Part shown: piece by piece, positions 35,925-44,332 of the stretch
How the letters are laid out: every line of letters starts with the position of its first letter
How positions within the stretch are numbered: position 1 is the stretch's first letter
DNA from: Alteromonas sp. V450
GTDB taxonomy: Bacteria; Pseudomonadota; Gammaproteobacteria; Enterobacterales; Alteromonadaceae
Direction: 5' to 3'
Assembly (NCBI RefSeq): GCF_001885075.1
Contig: NZ_MODU01000004.1
Coordinates: 3,968,001-4,032,000, forward strand
Length of the DNA stretch: 64,000 nt
Position numbers and translations under genes: made by a program
The notes under the pieces: model-generated
The model's input: the letters and a program-made list of their open reading frames with translations, nothing else
Told to the model about the DNA's origin: nothing
The model's database searches: none

Positions 35925-36557
35925 TTACTTTTGCTCAGACAACCACACAATCAAATCAACAATGTCGTCGTACGACATATCACGAGTGAATGTTGGCTGG
36001 TATTTACCGTTAATAATAAAGCTAGGCACACCATTCAGGTACTCGCGGTAGTCATCGATTTGTTGTTGGTTCTTTCGAACCATGCTGTTTACACCGAAGC
36101 TATTCGCTAGTTTATCAAACTCTTCACCTTCTACGCCGTTTACCACGAAGATATTGCGAAGATCTTTTAACCCTGTAATAGACGCACGCTGTTTGTGGAT
36201 ATAGTTAAATATTGCGCCATTCATTGCTTCTTCTTGCTTTAAAGAGCGTGCGATAAGCATCGCTTTTGTGGCATCGTTTTGCGTATCTGGGCCAGCAAAG
36301 CGCATGAAATTCACATGAACTTTGGTGAATTTCGTGCCGTCGCTCTTCTTTTCTTTAATTTGAGCAACAATAGGCTCAAATTGGAAACAGTGCGGGCACC
36401 AGTAAGAGAAGTACTCAGTAATTACGGGCTTATCCGTTGCCTCTCTGTCGAGAACGGTGTAGTGAGTACCTTCTTTCCACTTGCTATTTGATTCCTGTGC
36501 GCACGCAGTAAGCGGCATTAGCACTGCCATTACAAAGAACACGGCAAACTTTTTCAT
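35925..36557 (-). CDS. dsbA: Thiol:disulfide interchange protein DsbA
   Basis: This is a 210-aa periplasmic oxidase that inserts disulfides into exported proteins. The active site is CPHC (54-57) in YFSYWCPHCFQFEP, with the cis-Pro loop NGVPSFIINGKY near 175. The signal region ends LTACAQ. This fits either ordinary cleavage (A-C-A) or a lipobox with Cys19, so membrane anchoring is possible. It lies downstream of srkA on the same strand, as in E. coli, with a 240-bp gap. Confidence 0.94.
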   Translation of the reverse strand: MKKFAVFFVMAVLMPLTACAQESNSKWKEGTHYTVLDREATDKPVITEYFSYWCPHCFQFEPIVAQIKEKKSDGTKFTKVHVNFMRFAGPDTQNDATKAMLIARSLKQEEAMNGAIFNYIHKQRASITGLKDLRNIFVVNGVEGEEFDKLANSFGVNSMVRKNQQQIDDYREYLNGVPSFIINGKYQPTFTRDMSYDDIVDLIVWLSEQK

Positions 36558-36797
36558 GCAATCTATTCCTATTTCTTATAAAAATAATATCGGGTAAAAG
36601 GTTATCACACGCGTTAGTGCTTAACTAGACTGTGTTCATGTTGAAACCGTGCTAACGCGATAAGTGAGCTAAAAAATACAATGAAACGCGCGTAAATATC
36701 TACTTGCGCTTCATCACCACGTTAAAAGTACCAATATCCGACTGAATATAAAATGAATCGCAAAATAGGGCAGTGAAGTCTTGTCTAGAATGTGCCT

Positions 36798-37781
36798 CTA
36801 AAAGCCAAGTTTTAGCGCAGGCTCTTGAAGAGAAGACAGTTGTTCCTTCAACGCTAAAATTTGTCCTTCCCAATACTTGTCTTCGGCAAACCATGGAAAA
36901 GCTCTCGGGAAAGCAGGGTCTTGCCAGCGCCGTGATAACCAGGCCATGTAGTGAACCATACGCATTGCTCGAAGTGGTTCTATCAATATAAGCTGCTTGG
37001 AATCAAAAGGCTGGAATTCTTCGTATGCTTCCACAAGCGTATCGAGTTGAATGAGTTGCTGTTGTCTGTCGCCACTTAACATCATCCATAAATCTTGAAC
37101 AGCGGGCCCCATTCTACAATCGTCTAAATCGACAAACGTTGGACCGTCCCTCCATAAAATGTTTCCCGGATGGCAATCACCGTGCAATCGAATAGGGTTC
37201 ATTGTCTTATAGGCGTTTTCAGTGGCCTTTATTACGGGGTCTAAAATGGCGAAAAAGGCGGTTTTGAGGTGGTCTGGTAATAAACGACTGGTTTCAAGAG
37301 TCTGCCGGGGCTCATGCAGATAACTTGGCGTGTCGATGTGTGGGCGCGAAGAGAACGCGCTAGCCTTCGAAACGCTATGAATTCGACCAATAAAACGTCC
37401 CATCCACTCTAACTGATCTAAATTATCGTTCTCAAATTGCCTTCCTCCTACTGATGGGAATAAGGTAAAACGGTAATCAGTTCCGTTAACGTTGTGATGA
37501 TGTAGCGTTTGACCGTTAAGCGCAATGGGCGCTGCAAGCGGTATTTCAGACTCAGCAAGTTCGTTAGCAAAAGCGTGTTCTTCGAGAATTTGTGCATCAG
37601 ACCAACGACCGGGTCGATAGAATTTTACTACGTAGCGCTGATTATCTTCGGCCAAGAATTGATAAACGCGATTCTCATAGCTGTTTAAGGCTAGTAAGCC
37701 ACTTTGCAGAAAAATGCCCTGAGATTCCAGGGCATCCAAAATTGTGTCAGGGCTTAGCCCTGAGAAAGAAAAATCTGTCAT
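36798..37781 (-). CDS. srkA: Stress response kinase A (SrkA/YihE/RdoA)
   Basis: This is a 327-aa Ser/Thr kinase of the aminoglycoside-phosphotransferase fold. The catalytic loop is HGDCHPGNILW (about 196-206) and the metal-binding Asp lies in FVDLDDCRMGPAVQDLW. SrkA protects E. coli against stress-induced death and sits upstream of dsbA there too. Its start overlaps the ccoG stop by four bases (ATGA), so it is translationally coupled to ccoG. Confidence 0.93.
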   Translation of the reverse strand: MTDFSFSGLSPDTILDALESQGIFLQSGLLALNSYENRVYQFLAEDNQRYVVKFYRPGRWSDAQILEEHAFANELAESEIPLAAPIALNGQTLHHHNVNGTDYRFTLFPSVGGRQFENDNLDQLEWMGRFIGRIHSVSKASAFSSRPHIDTPSYLHEPRQTLETSRLLPDHLKTAFFAILDPVIKATENAYKTMNPIRLHGDCHPGNILWRDGPTFVDLDDCRMGPAVQDLWMMLSGDRQQQLIQLDTLVEAYEEFQPFDSKQLILIEPLRAMRMVHYMAWLSRRWQDPAFPRAFPWFAEDKYWEGQILALKEQLSSLQEPALKLGF

Positions 37782-39208
37782 CGATAGAGGAATTTAGTCG
37801 GTTCATCAACAGTAACCACCTCACCGTCTATGGTTGTGCTCACGCTGATTAAGATATCGGTAACCGTATCTTCCAGATTATAGGCGTCTGTTGCAACAGA
37901 AATTGGTGTACTGTACACCTCACCACCCCCAACAGTTACCGTTTGTTCACCAATGTATTCGTATTCCGGTAAACCTTTTATCGCAATGCTATAGGTGTGG
38001 GTTTGTTGTGTTTTATTGAGCACCTTGATGGTGTAAACATTTTCAATTAGTCCTTCGTTTGTCTCGCGATAAAGCGAATTACGATCTCTAATAATGTCGA
38101 CTTCCGTTGGGCTTCGCATCCATATATTTGCGAACAATAAACCAGTCATTACAATGAGAACGACAAAGTAACCGACGAGCTTGGGTCTTATAATATGTGT
38201 TTTGCCGCCTGACAATTCTTCTTCAGACGTAAAGCTAATCAGCCCCTTGGGATACCCCATTTTGTCCATTACGCCGTTACACGCGTCGACGCAGGCGCCG
38301 CAGTTTATGCATTCATACTGCAAACCGTTGCGAATATCGATACCCGTAGGGCAAACTTGTACACATAGGTTACAGTCTATACAGTCGCCTAAGCCTTTTT
38401 CTTGAACTTGTTCATGGCTGAGCTTACGGGGACGTGGACCACGCTTTTCACCGCGTTTTGCATTGTAAGATACGGTGAATGTGTCTTTATCGAACATGGC
38501 AGACTGAAAGCGTGCGTAGGGGCATATATGGGTACACATTATTTCCCGCATATACCCGGCATTGCCGTAGGTGCAAACGGCAAAGAAAATAACTGAAAAC
38601 GCAGCCCAAAAACTGGTGTTAAACGTAAAAAATTCAATAAAAAGCTGGTCTATCGGTGTGAAATAGCCCACGAACGTCAGTGCAGTAAGTAGTGCTACTG
38701 CTACCCAAGCGGTGTGTTTAGCCGTCTTTCTGATAAATTTGTCAAAATCCATTTTCCGATTATCAAGGGCGATACGTTTGTTTCTGGTGCCTTCGCACTT
38801 TTCCTCAAACCAAGTGTAAATATAAACCCATGTAGTTTGAGGACACATGAAACCACACCAAACCCGCCCTGCAAATGTCGTAACGAAGAAAAGGGCGAAT
38901 GCAGAAACGATGAATATATAAGCGAGAAGCGTAAGGTCTTGAGGCCACAGTGTCAGAGAAAATATCGTAAACCGCTGCTCACCAATATCGAGCAATACTG
39001 CCTGTTGTCCGTTAAATTGAAGCCAAGGAATTATGGCGAACAGCCCCAAGAAAAATAACCCAAAAAGGCGTCGAAAAGACTCTAACGGCCCTTTAACCGC
39101 GCGCACATAAATTCGGCTTCTAGAGTCTCTGCGCTTCCCTTCAACGGTGCCTTTGGGCTTGTGTACTTTTACCGGAGTAACATTTTTTACCGGTATTTGT
39201 TCATTCAT
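37778..39208 (-). CDS. ccoG: Cytochrome c oxidase accessory protein CcoG (RdxA/FixG)
   Basis: This is a 476-aa membrane ferredoxin-like protein involved in copper handling during cbb3 oxidase assembly. About five helices (about 35-60, 83-108, 160-180, 190-212 and 340-360) flank two [4Fe-4S] sites, CIDCNLCVQVCP and CINCGACVDAC. The periplasmic C-terminal domain (about 365-476) has an Ig-like fold. An upstream CGFMCPQTTW matches the family. The rest of a ccoNOPQ operon is not in the window. An FNR-like box lies 64 bp upstream. Confidence 0.93.
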   Translation of the reverse strand: MNEQIPVKNVTPVKVHKPKGTVEGKRRDSRSRIYVRAVKGPLESFRRLFGLFFLGLFAIIPWLQFNGQQAVLLDIGEQRFTIFSLTLWPQDLTLLAYIFIVSAFALFFVTTFAGRVWCGFMCPQTTWVYIYTWFEEKCEGTRNKRIALDNRKMDFDKFIRKTAKHTAWVAVALLTALTFVGYFTPIDQLFIEFFTFNTSFWAAFSVIFFAVCTYGNAGYMREIMCTHICPYARFQSAMFDKDTFTVSYNAKRGEKRGPRPRKLSHEQVQEKGLGDCIDCNLCVQVCPTGIDIRNGLQYECINCGACVDACNGVMDKMGYPKGLISFTSEEELSGGKTHIIRPKLVGYFVVLIVMTGLLFANIWMRSPTEVDIIRDRNSLYRETNEGLIENVYTIKVLNKTQQTHTYSIAIKGLPEYEYIGEQTVTVGGGEVYSTPISVATDAYNLEDTVTDILISVSTTIDGEVVTVDEPTKFLYR

Positions 39209-39271
39209 ATTTTAACCTTAGCTGACATCATGAACTGCGACTGCAGTATATCAATTCATCATCCCGCTTTT

Positions 39272-39285
39272 TTAATGTAGATCAA
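39272..39285 (-). promoter_or_regulatory. FNR/Anr-like box upstream of ccoG
   Basis: Read on the minus strand the site is TTGATctacATTAA, matching nine of ten defined positions of TTGAT-N4-ATCAA. It is centred about 70 bp before the ccoG start. Oxygen control by FNR is known for cbb3 oxidase assembly genes. Confidence 0.55.
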
Positions 39286-39311
39286 TCTTTGTGACATGAT
39301 CTAACTTTTTA

Positions 39312-39335
39312 AACTTTCAGTCAATACTGAAAGTT
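39312..39335. repeat. 24-bp perfect dyad between ccoG and the 118-aa gene
   Basis: AACTTTCAGT-CAAT-ACTGAAAGTT is a 10-bp perfect inverted repeat with a 4-bp spacer in the 351-bp divergent gap 39209-39559. There is no T run, so an operator is as likely as a hairpin. Apart from this dyad and the FNR-like box the gap holds nothing I recognise. Confidence 0.5.
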
Positions 39336-39559
39336 CAGAAAGATCTTCCGGCTGTGTGCAGTTTCCTTGTCAGCATGTTTGTCTCTTATACTGATGCCTA
39401 CCTGTGAGAGTAGAGAGTGCAGAATCTGTCAGAAATGTGATAAGTGGTATACTTGTACGAGACAGTAATCTATGATGTTTGTTTAATGTACAGTTGTGTG
39501 ATGCTCGGTTTCGTTCATCACAAGGCAAAACCTATCGTTGTCGAGTTTGTTGAGAAGTC

Positions 39560-39916
39560 ATGTTACGTTTTTTTATCATCGCCGCAGAAATTATTGTTTT
39601 AGTTATGATTTTGCGCTCCCCTTTCGTTCAATATTTATTTGCCGATGTGCAGGCGTCTATCTCTAATTGGCTTATTCACGTAACCACTATCCCTGAACGA
39701 AGAGAATTAAAAAGCCTGCGAGACAAAATAAATATCCAGCTTAGTCCATTAAAACCTTACCAACAAAGCTATGTTGAGCAGATTACCCAAAGCAAGGCTG
39801 GGTTGAATCAGTTTTACGTCGATTACTGTAAGACTGAGGAAATCAATCCTAATTTTTCGGGAACTAAACGACTGCAAATTTGCCAAATAATAGAACAGTC
39901 GCCGTTTATGAATTAA
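39560..39916 (+). CDS. Small membrane-anchored protein of unknown function
   Basis: I do not recognise this 118-aa protein. A single hydrophobic helix (about 3-20) anchors it, followed by an amphipathic segment and a charged C-terminal domain with two Cys (in DYCKTE and RLQICQI). There is no strong ribosome site before the ATG. It is followed by a DUF3016 gene 110 bp downstream on the same strand. Coding potential is supported by the intact frame and plausible composition only. Confidence 0.6.
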   Translation: MLRFFIIAAEIIVLVMILRSPFVQYLFADVQASISNWLIHVTTIPERRELKSLRDKINIQLSPLKPYQQSYVEQITQSKAGLNQFYVDYCKTEEINPNFSGTKRLQICQIIEQSPFMN

Positions 39917-40026
39917 ATGTTGTCGAAAGTAAAGGTTTGCTTCAGAGGCGGGCTAGGTAAGTTTGTCGAGATTGAGCGTTGCTCGCGAACAGCGAAAATA
40001 CGGTAATAAACAAGTAGGAGTCTTCT

Positions 40027-40569
40027 ATGCGTTTGATAAATACTTTTTCATGCTTTGGCATTGCCGCAAGTCTTTCAGGTTTATTAATTGCGACACCTGT
40101 TAGTGCTGCTGAAGTCGAGGTTGTGTGGGAAAAGCCAGAGTCTTATGCGGATCTGAGGCCTGCAAATGAATCGAGAAAGCGATTTCGTGAACGGGTAATG
40201 ACTCAGTTAGCGTCACACATTGAAACCTTGGCTGAGACGATGCCAAGCGAGCAAACCCTGTCTATCACGGTAACAAATTTAGACCTTGCAGGTCAGGTTT
40301 GGCCCAGCCAGTTTGTTGGTTTCGGCACCGGCGGGGGGGATGTGCGCTTAATTCAACGCATCGATATTCCGCGCATGTCGCTTAACTATAAGTTGACTGA
40401 TGAAAGCGGCAATATTTTACAAGAAGCGCATGACGTAAAAATAAAAGATATGGATTTTCTAGACTCAAATATGAGACGCACAGGGAGAGACTCGCTTTCC
40501 TATGAGAAAGCAATGCTTGATGAGTGGTTTGCCGATACTTTCTCCACAAACGTTGCGGCAAGCGGTTAG
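40027..40569 (+). CDS. DUF3016-like exported protein
   Basis: This is a 180-aa protein with a Sec signal peptide of about 27 residues (VSAAE). The mature part, with VEVVWEKPESYADLRPANESRK, LDLAGQVWPSQF and RLIQRIDIPRMSLNY, matches DUF3016 as I remember it. This is a periplasmic family of unknown function common in marine gammaproteobacteria. AGGAG supports the start. It ends at a strong bidirectional terminator. Confidence 0.8.
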   Translation: MRLINTFSCFGIAASLSGLLIATPVSAAEVEVVWEKPESYADLRPANESRKRFRERVMTQLASHIETLAETMPSEQTLSITVTNLDLAGQVWPSQFVGFGTGGGDVRLIQRIDIPRMSLNYKLTDESGNILQEAHDVKIKDMDFLDSNMRRTGRDSLSYEKAMLDEWFADTFSTNVAASG

Positions 40570-40582
40570 TTTTAAATATAAG

Positions 40583-40620
40583 AAAAAGGGGCGTTTATTT
40601 CTAGTAAACGCCCCTTTTTT
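40583..40620. terminator. Bidirectional terminator between the DUF3016 and acyl-CoA dehydrogenase genes
   Basis: GGGGCGTTTA / TAAACGCCCC are flanked by A5 and T6, so it serves both convergent genes. Confidence 0.93.
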
Positions 40621-40640
40621 AATGGTTACGTTAGCGCCGC

Positions 40641-42401
40641 TTACAAATAGTCGAACTCACTGCCGCTAATAGCTAGCGTGCTTTCAGGGCCGGCCATATA
40701 AGCGACTTTGTGCGCATCGCGTCGCGGCAAAATACGCTCAATGTAAAAATCGCGTGTTTTAACTTTTGATGCGGCTAATACAGCGTTGTCACTATTTTGC
40801 GCCGCGTCTGCCATGCTATACCACAACACGCCTAGCAACGAGTAGGCACTGTATGCGAGGTAATCACACGCTGCCGATGCCGCTGTTGTAGGGTCCATCC
40901 CCAGACAATCTGCTGATGATGCTCGCCAGTCGTCAAGAAGACCCTGCGCTAGACCTTGTGCTTCATTATCTTGAATTTTATGAACCAGTTCATTGAAAGC
41001 ATTATAGGTTGCTTCCATCATCTGGCCGCCATCTCGGGTTAGCTTTCGGCCAATCAAATCAAGTGCCTGAATGCCGTTGGTGCCTTCATAAAGCATCGCA
41101 ATACGAACATCACGCATAAGCTGCTCCATGCCCCACTCACGTATGAAGCCGTGGCCGCCGAAGACTTGCACACCAATACTGGTGGTTTCAAGGCCCATAT
41201 CAGTCATGAAGGCTTTACAAATAGGCGTTAGAAACTGCAATATTTTCTCTGCATTTTCCTTGTCTTCCCCTTCGCTAAGCTTTTCTACATCCATAAATTT
41301 AGCGTAAAGAAGTGAAAGCGCACGACACCCTTCAATTAATGATTTTTGCGTGAGCAACATGCGTGCAACGTCTGGCTGAAAAACGATGGGATCAGCTTTG
41401 CCTTCAGGATTTTGAATGCCTTGAGGGGCGCGAGATTGCAAACGCTCTCGCGCATAGGTTAATGCGCCTTGGTATGACGCTTCAGCCGCCCCAAGGCCCT
41501 GCATGCCTACTTGGAAACGCGCATCGTTCATCATTGTAAACATACACGCCAGCCCTTGGTTCTCCTCGCCAACTAACCAGCCAGTGGCACCGTCAAAGTT
41601 CATTACGCAAGTTGGACTAGCCTTAATCCCCATTTTATGTTCAATGCTGCCCACAGAAAGGCTATTTGCCTCACCAGGTTCGTTGCTTGCGTCTGGCAGA
41701 AACTTAGGCACAAGGAACAGGCTAATGCCTTTAACGCCTTTTGGTGCGTCTGGAAGGCGAGCTAGTACTAGGTGAATAACGTTCGAGCTCCAATCGTGAT
41801 CACCCGCAGTAATAAAAATCTTGTTGCCGGTTATTTTGTAGCTACCGTCACCTTGAGGTTCAGCTTTAGTGCTAAGTAAACTTAAATCTGTTCCGGCATG
41901 AGGTTCGGTCAGGTTCATCGTGCCTGTCCACTCGCCGCTTATTAGTTTGGCAAGGTAGATATCTTTCAATGCTTTGCTGGCATGCTTAGTTACCGCCAAT
42001 GTCGCGCTTTCTGTAAGCATGGTGGTTAAACGCCAGCTTAAGTTCGCCGCGTTTAGCATTTCGTGAACAGGAACCGCCATCGTGTAGGGCAAATCTTGTC
42101 CTTCATACTCAGCGGTGCCTAGCATCGCATTCCAGCCGTTAGCGACATATTCTTGGTAAGCTTCAGCAAACCCTTTCGGCGTTGTAATCTTTCCATCTTT
42201 AAGGGTACAGCCCTCTTCATCGCCTTCACGATTTAGGGGGGCAACAACGTCCAGCGCAAACTTTGCACCTTGAGAAATAATTTCATTCGCTAATTCACTA
42301 TCGAAATCACTAATTCCAAGTTTTTCGTAGTGGGCATCAAGTCCAAGCCAATCTTTTAAAAGAAACTGAAAATCAGCAGTGGGTGCATGGTATAGAGGCA
42401 T
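40641..42401 (-). CDS. Acyl-CoA dehydrogenase
   Basis: This is a 586-aa FAD enzyme for the first step of fatty-acid beta-oxidation. The N-terminal helical domain includes AEYEGQDLPY. The middle domain has TGTMNLTEPHAGTDLS and the FAD loop GNKIFITAGDHD. The C-terminal helices contain the catalytic-base region MLYEGTNGIQALDLIGRKL. A further ~120-residue C-terminal extension makes it a long-form enzyme. ATG 42401 is chosen for its AAGGAG; the frame reaches a TTG at 42419. No thiolase or hydratase gene is adjacent. Confidence 0.92.
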   Translation of the reverse strand: MPLYHAPTADFQFLLKDWLGLDAHYEKLGISDFDSELANEIISQGAKFALDVVAPLNREGDEEGCTLKDGKITTPKGFAEAYQEYVANGWNAMLGTAEYEGQDLPYTMAVPVHEMLNAANLSWRLTTMLTESATLAVTKHASKALKDIYLAKLISGEWTGTMNLTEPHAGTDLSLLSTKAEPQGDGSYKITGNKIFITAGDHDWSSNVIHLVLARLPDAPKGVKGISLFLVPKFLPDASNEPGEANSLSVGSIEHKMGIKASPTCVMNFDGATGWLVGEENQGLACMFTMMNDARFQVGMQGLGAAEASYQGALTYARERLQSRAPQGIQNPEGKADPIVFQPDVARMLLTQKSLIEGCRALSLLYAKFMDVEKLSEGEDKENAEKILQFLTPICKAFMTDMGLETTSIGVQVFGGHGFIREWGMEQLMRDVRIAMLYEGTNGIQALDLIGRKLTRDGGQMMEATYNAFNELVHKIQDNEAQGLAQGLLDDWRASSADCLGMDPTTAASAACDYLAYSAYSLLGVLWYSMADAAQNSDNAVLAASKVKTRDFYIERILPRRDAHKVAYMAGPESTLAISGSEFDYL

Positions 42402-42595
42402 GGATGACTCCTTTTTCAAACAAGTGTTTTAATTGTGCTTATTATAGCCACAAAAAGCATAGTGAGAGTAGTGCGTTAAAGGAAAGTTAATAATAAATCT
42501 CGCTTATATGTATGCAAAAAGCCAACTTGCAATTCTAGTTTCCACTGGCATGCTATCGTCACAAACAAAAATACTTTCAATAAGCAGAAACGGTA

Positions 42596-43390
42596 ATGTC
42601 AGAAGATCACGCTATAGAAAATGAAGTTAGCCATTCAGCACCTGAAATCACTCCACCTGTTTGTATTGTAACGGGAGGGAGTATGGGGATAGGACTTGCT
42701 GTTTGTGAATTATTCGCAGCACATGGCTATACCGTCATAAATTTGGACATTCGAGATTTTGAACGCAAGCCTAAATGTGCAATTTGGAAGCCATGCGATG
42801 TCAGCGACGTGCCAACGGTCAGTGCGACAATAGACGAAATCATAAAAACCTATGAGCGGGTTGATGCGCTGGTATGTAACGCGGGAATGCATGTGTCTGC
42901 CACTATTGAAGACACCGACGAAGCATTATTAGACCGCGTGTTAAGTCTCAACGTGAAAGGCGCTTACGCCTCAATAAAAGCGTGTTTACCGGTAATGAAG
43001 CGCCAGCGTGGCGGCGCCATAGTGGTAATGGGCTCTGATCAGTCTTTTGTTGGCAAGCGAAATTCTTTTGCTTATGGTTTGACGAAATCGGCACTTGCGT
43101 CCATCGCCAAAACCACCGCACTTGACTACGCTTCATACAACATTCGAGTAAATGCAGTGTGCCCAGGTACAATCGAGACACCGCTGTTTCACAAGGCAAT
43201 CGATAGTTATGTTTCGCGCTCTAAAGTAGATAAAGCGGTGGTGGTTGCAGAAGAAGCGGCCGCGCAACCCTTAGGAAGGTTAGGGCAGCCAAAGGACGTT
43301 GCTGAACTTACGTATTTCTTGTGCAGCGATAGTGCGTCTTTTATAACGGGTAGTTTGCACGCAGTTGATGGTGGCTACACTGCACAATAA
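42596..43390 (+). CDS. Short-chain dehydrogenase/reductase, probable sugar dehydrogenase
   Basis: This is a 264-aa NAD(P)-dependent oxidoreductase. The cofactor loop is TGGSMGIGLA (about 26-35), with NAG in VCNAGMH, catalytic Ser in VVMGSDQSF and YGLTKSA (Tyr/Lys). Asp in NLDIRDF suggests NAD preference. It is followed after 15 bp by a lactonase-like amidohydrolase. That pairing is typical of oxidative sugar routes in which the SDR makes an aldonolactone. Confidence 0.88.
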   Translation: MSEDHAIENEVSHSAPEITPPVCIVTGGSMGIGLAVCELFAAHGYTVINLDIRDFERKPKCAIWKPCDVSDVPTVSATIDEIIKTYERVDALVCNAGMHVSATIEDTDEALLDRVLSLNVKGAYASIKACLPVMKRQRGGAIVVMGSDQSFVGKRNSFAYGLTKSALASIAKTTALDYASYNIRVNAVCPGTIETPLFHKAIDSYVSRSKVDKAVVVAEEAAAQPLGRLGQPKDVAELTYFLCSDSASFITGSLHAVDGGYTAQ

Positions 43391-43405
43391 GGGAAATTCT
43401 CATCA

Positions 43406-44299
43406 ATGGGTTTTGATCTGAATAATGTGAATAAACAGCGTACGTGGGTAGACCCTCATGTCCATTTTTTTGCCTTAGATAAAGGCGCTTACGCTTGGCT
43501 TAAGCCTAATAACCCCCCCTTTTGGGCTGATAAAACGGATATTGCACGAAATCATTATGAAGTGGATCTCACGCGTGCCGCGGGCCCTAACTTAAGCGGG
43601 TTTGTGCATGTTGAAGCGGGCTTTGACAACACAAAGCCATGGCGCGAAATTGAATTTTTAGAAGGTCATTGTCGCCTGCCTTTTCGCAGCGTAGCTTGTA
43701 TAGATTTATCGTCAAAATATGCTGAGAGCCACATTAACAAACTTGCTGGTTACTCGTCCGTGGTTGGCCTACGTGATATTTTGGATGATAACGCAACCAC
43801 GATGCTCAACAACCCAAAGGTGCAGTGGTTGCTTGGGTTTATGGCAAAAAAAGGTCTGAGCTTTGATGCGCAGTTTGATCTTGCTGACACTGCTGTAGTA
43901 AACGCTCTTCTGAAAGTATTAGAACGCTATCCATCATTGAGGGTAATCGTTGATCACAGCGCGGTTGCACCGTTAACCATTGAAAGTTTAGCGTTTAAAC
44001 GCTGGACAAAAAATATTGCAAGTTTAACAGAGACAGAGCAAGTCGCATTTAAGTTCTCAGGGTTAGAAATGCAGGACAGGCAGTGGTGTAAGCGCAGAGC
44101 TCAGCAAGTTTTAAGCGCATTATTAGCAAACGCTTCTCGTGATAAAGTTATGTTGGCCAGCAACTATCCCCTATGTACATGGCGAATGCCGTATCAATGC
44201 CTCTGGAAAGTGTATCACGAATTAACGTGTCCACTGAGTGAACACGAAAAAATGTGGTTGTTTGAGAATACCGCGAAAAATTGGTATCGCCTGACTTAA
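43406..44299 (+). CDS. Amidohydrolase-family protein, probable sugar lactonase
   Basis: This is a 297-aa TIM-barrel protein of the amidohydrolase_2 group. The metal motif is WVDPHVHFF (about 16-24). VIVDHSAVAP carries the strand-6 His, and YPLCTW replaces the usual N-F-P-V metal/substrate loop near the C-terminus. The opening HVHFFALDKGAYAWL resembles fucono- and rhamnono-lactonases. Together with the SDR before it and the dehydratase after it, hydrolysis of an aldonolactone is the likely job. Confidence 0.82.
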   Translation: MGFDLNNVNKQRTWVDPHVHFFALDKGAYAWLKPNNPPFWADKTDIARNHYEVDLTRAAGPNLSGFVHVEAGFDNTKPWREIEFLEGHCRLPFRSVACIDLSSKYAESHINKLAGYSSVVGLRDILDDNATTMLNNPKVQWLLGFMAKKGLSFDAQFDLADTAVVNALLKVLERYPSLRVIVDHSAVAPLTIESLAFKRWTKNIASLTETEQVAFKFSGLEMQDRQWCKRRAQQVLSALLANASRDKVMLASNYPLCTWRMPYQCLWKVYHELTCPLSEHEKMWLFENTAKNWYRLT

Positions 44300-44320
44300 C
44301 TGATAGGCAAAAGTCAGGCG
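44288..44320. terminator. Hairpin at the convergent end of the amidohydrolase and dehydratase genes
   Basis: CGCCTGACTT / AAGTCAGGCG form a perfect 10-bp stem with a 13-nt loop. The 5' arm overlaps the last codons of the amidohydrolase gene. There is no T run on either strand. Confidence 0.5.
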
Positions 44321-44332
44321 ACGAGACGTCAG

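Noticed and set aside
36700-36894. 64-aa reading frame overlapping the end of srkA
   Set aside because: No ribosome site, overlaps a well-supported gene and has no recognisable features.
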